Positions 42,286 through 42,307 of a stretch of 42,307 nt of DNA are shown one piece after another. The translations under genes and the position numbers were made by a program. The stretch is from positions 1 through 42,307 of the forward strand of contig JAEZEQ010000016.1 in the NCBI GenBank assembly GCA_023432985.1, written 5' to 3'. The notes under the pieces were generated by a model. It searched no databases, was not told the DNA's origin, and was given only the letters and a program-made list of their open reading frames with translations. Origin of the DNA: Bacteroidota bacterium. Its GTDB lineage: Bacteria; Bacteroidota; Bacteroidia; CAIKAF01. Numbering within the stretch: position 1 is the first letter of the stretch; the number at the start of each line of letters is the position of its first letter.

Positions 42286-42307
42286 ATGAAAATGGTGTTC
42301 GAAATCG

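Noticed and set aside
1..42307. CRISPR array, insertion sequence, prophage or defence island
   Set aside because: No regularly spaced repeats, transposase or integrase frame, or phage genes; gene order and composition look like uniform core chromosome.

Overview
The window reads as ordinary chromosome from a member of the Bacteroidota. The signs are: an alternative complex III operon (actB-actF) fused to a caa3-like cytochrome oxidase operon; type IX secretion proteins (a porZ-like gene and a type B C-terminal sorting domain with SprB-like repeats); few Shine-Dalgarno sequences; and promoters that match the Bacteroidota -7 element TAnnTTTG. The order inside the phylum cannot be fixed by eye. 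I see no insertion sequence, prophage, CRISPR array or rRNA. One tRNA gene is present.

Layout. 1-7535 (+): end of actB, then actC, actD, actE, actF, coxB and coxA, closed by a strong terminator. 7536-8153: the only long stretch without a firm gene; it holds a structured inverted repeat and one doubtful 57-aa ORF. 8154-9626 (-): rpoN. 9820-15064 (+): purD, a GH3-family adenylating enzyme, a LysE-type exporter and a GT-C-like membrane protein in one tight operon. 15103-16116 (+): ACMSD. 16108-16905 (-): lgt. 17050-18863 (+): a Crp/Fnr regulator and a histidine-rich 12-TM protein. 19049-21622 (+): nrdJ. 21659-28006 (-): a nitrous oxide reductase operon (cytochrome c, nosZ, nosL fusion, nosD, nosF, nosY). 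28176-29042 (-): ChaN-like protein. 29112-33544 (+): a D-cysteine desulfhydrase/ACC deaminase-like enzyme, a glucosaminidase with LysM, a T9SS-secreted protein and folK. 33487-34614 (-): endonuclease/exonuclease/phosphatase protein. 34704-39217 (+): ketoacyl synthase, universal stress protein, mazG, tag and fructosamine kinase, with tRNA-Ala (-) between the last two. 39220-42272 (-): recO and porZ.

How the parts fit. The act/cox block is the aerobic chain: quinol to complex III to cytochrome oxidase. The nos operon is a second, anaerobic terminal branch reducing N2O to N2. Its promoter carries a perfect Crp/Fnr-type palindrome at the class II activator position and lacks a -33 element, so it looks switched on by a Crp/Fnr protein; the crp-like gene at 17050 is a local candidate. 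The nos cytochrome, NosZ, the NosL domain and ActE all carry lipoboxes, and lgt, which acylates such proteins, is in the window.

The points most worth a second look are the NosL fusion with an internal lipoprotein signal, the nos operator, the terminator inside the nos operon, the crp/12-TM pair, paired substitutions at the oxidase Mg site, and several promoters whose predicted start lies on the start codon. I did not find a clearly unprecedented system.
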